The notes under the pieces were generated by a model that saw only the letters and a list, made by a program, of their open reading frames with translations, was not told the origin of the DNA and made no database searches. Positions 44,181 to 44,245 of a stretch of 44,245 nucleotides of DNA are shown here, piece after piece. Source of the DNA: a virus; the IMG/VR virus record IMGVR_UViG_3300038678_000102, positions 1-44,245 of that record, one strand, 5' to 3'. Position 1 is the first letter of the stretch. Every line of letters begins with the position of its first letter. Made by a program: the position numbers and the translations under genes.

Positions 44181-44245
44181 CTACTTCCCTCGATTTATTA
44201 ATGTAGCTTTGTGATCCCTACTGACAAGGTCAGTCGCCATCCCTG
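44181..44245 (-). CDS. 3' end of a gene cut by the right window edge, ending NRGK
   Basis: The minus strand is open from the window edge to TAG 44183-44181 and ends ATLINRGK. The last codons are the gene-end motif (AAATCGAGGGAAGTAG), so this is likely the C-terminus of a longer product; an internal ATG lies at 44240. It also contains the self-complementary CTGAC-CTT-GTCAG. Confidence 0.5.
   Translation of the reverse strand, partial: GMATDLVSRDHKATLINRGK

Noticed and set aside
1-44245. Temperate lifestyle
   Set aside because: An HTH protein and operator-like repeats are suggestive, but no integrase, attachment site or partition genes are visible.

Overview
This window looks like most of the genome of a tailed, podovirus-type bacteriophage, or a long fragment of one. 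It has roughly 40% GC, very tight gene packing, ATGA/TAATG stop-start overlaps and strong AGGAGG-type ribosome binding sites, so the host is a bacterium with a normal anti-Shine-Dalgarno sequence. I cannot name the host. Both edges cut genes: the 3' end of a plus-strand gene at the left and the 3' end of a minus-strand gene at the right. DNA polymerase, primase, RNA polymerase and integrase are not seen, and a lifestyle cannot be assigned.

Left arm (1-15593, all plus strand): about 50 small genes, many of them one- or two-zinc-ribbon Cys proteins or single-TM peptides. A nucleic-acid set is scattered among them: an OB/SSB-like protein with a proline-rich linker, a Cas4/RecB-like PD-(D/E)XK nuclease, an HNH-type protein, a RecA/DnaB-like ATPase, a calcineurin-like phosphoesterase, an XRE-type helix-turn-helix protein, a Holliday-junction-resolvase-like nuclease and a small HExxH zincin. 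One tRNA-like fold lies near 3.8 kb.

Right arm (15594-44245, all minus strand): the virion and lysis genes. Reading in the direction of transcription the order is portal, scaffold, putative cement protein, major capsid, a beta-helix protein, sulfotransferase, two tandem glycosyltransferases, small structural genes with a GroES-like protein, fibres (including a DUF2341-LamG protein), adaptor, nozzle-like beta-propeller, tailspike, M15 endolysin, GNAT-like protein, Met/Gln-rich internal virion proteins, holin-like/JAMM/spanin-like/XhlA-like membrane genes, then small and large terminase. The ordering of the core genes resembles the T7 late region (portal-scaffold-capsid-adaptor-nozzle-internal proteins-holin/Rz-TerS-TerL). 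The two arms converge at 15593/15594 with no intergenic base.

The most striking feature is a repeat system not explained by the genes. I counted 21 copies of TCTA-N6-TAGA, best described as an 18-bp dyad TGTCTAAC-NN-GTTAGACA. Seventeen are in the left arm, mostly at gene starts or ends. A second, separate motif marks gene ends: AAATCGGG(G)CAA(A/G)TAG, which supplies the C-terminus KSGK or NRGK plus the stop codon. Its complement TTGCCCGCGA often precedes the dyad. Together they act like a recurring gene-boundary cassette that also writes the first or last residues of many proteins (SNGIDK, SNRLDK, KSGK). An operator/stoperator-like repressor network is the simplest reading, with the start-associated repeats of some mycobacteriophages as the nearest known analogue. 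The HTH protein at 12926, which has a copy just upstream, is a candidate binder. This is inference and untested.
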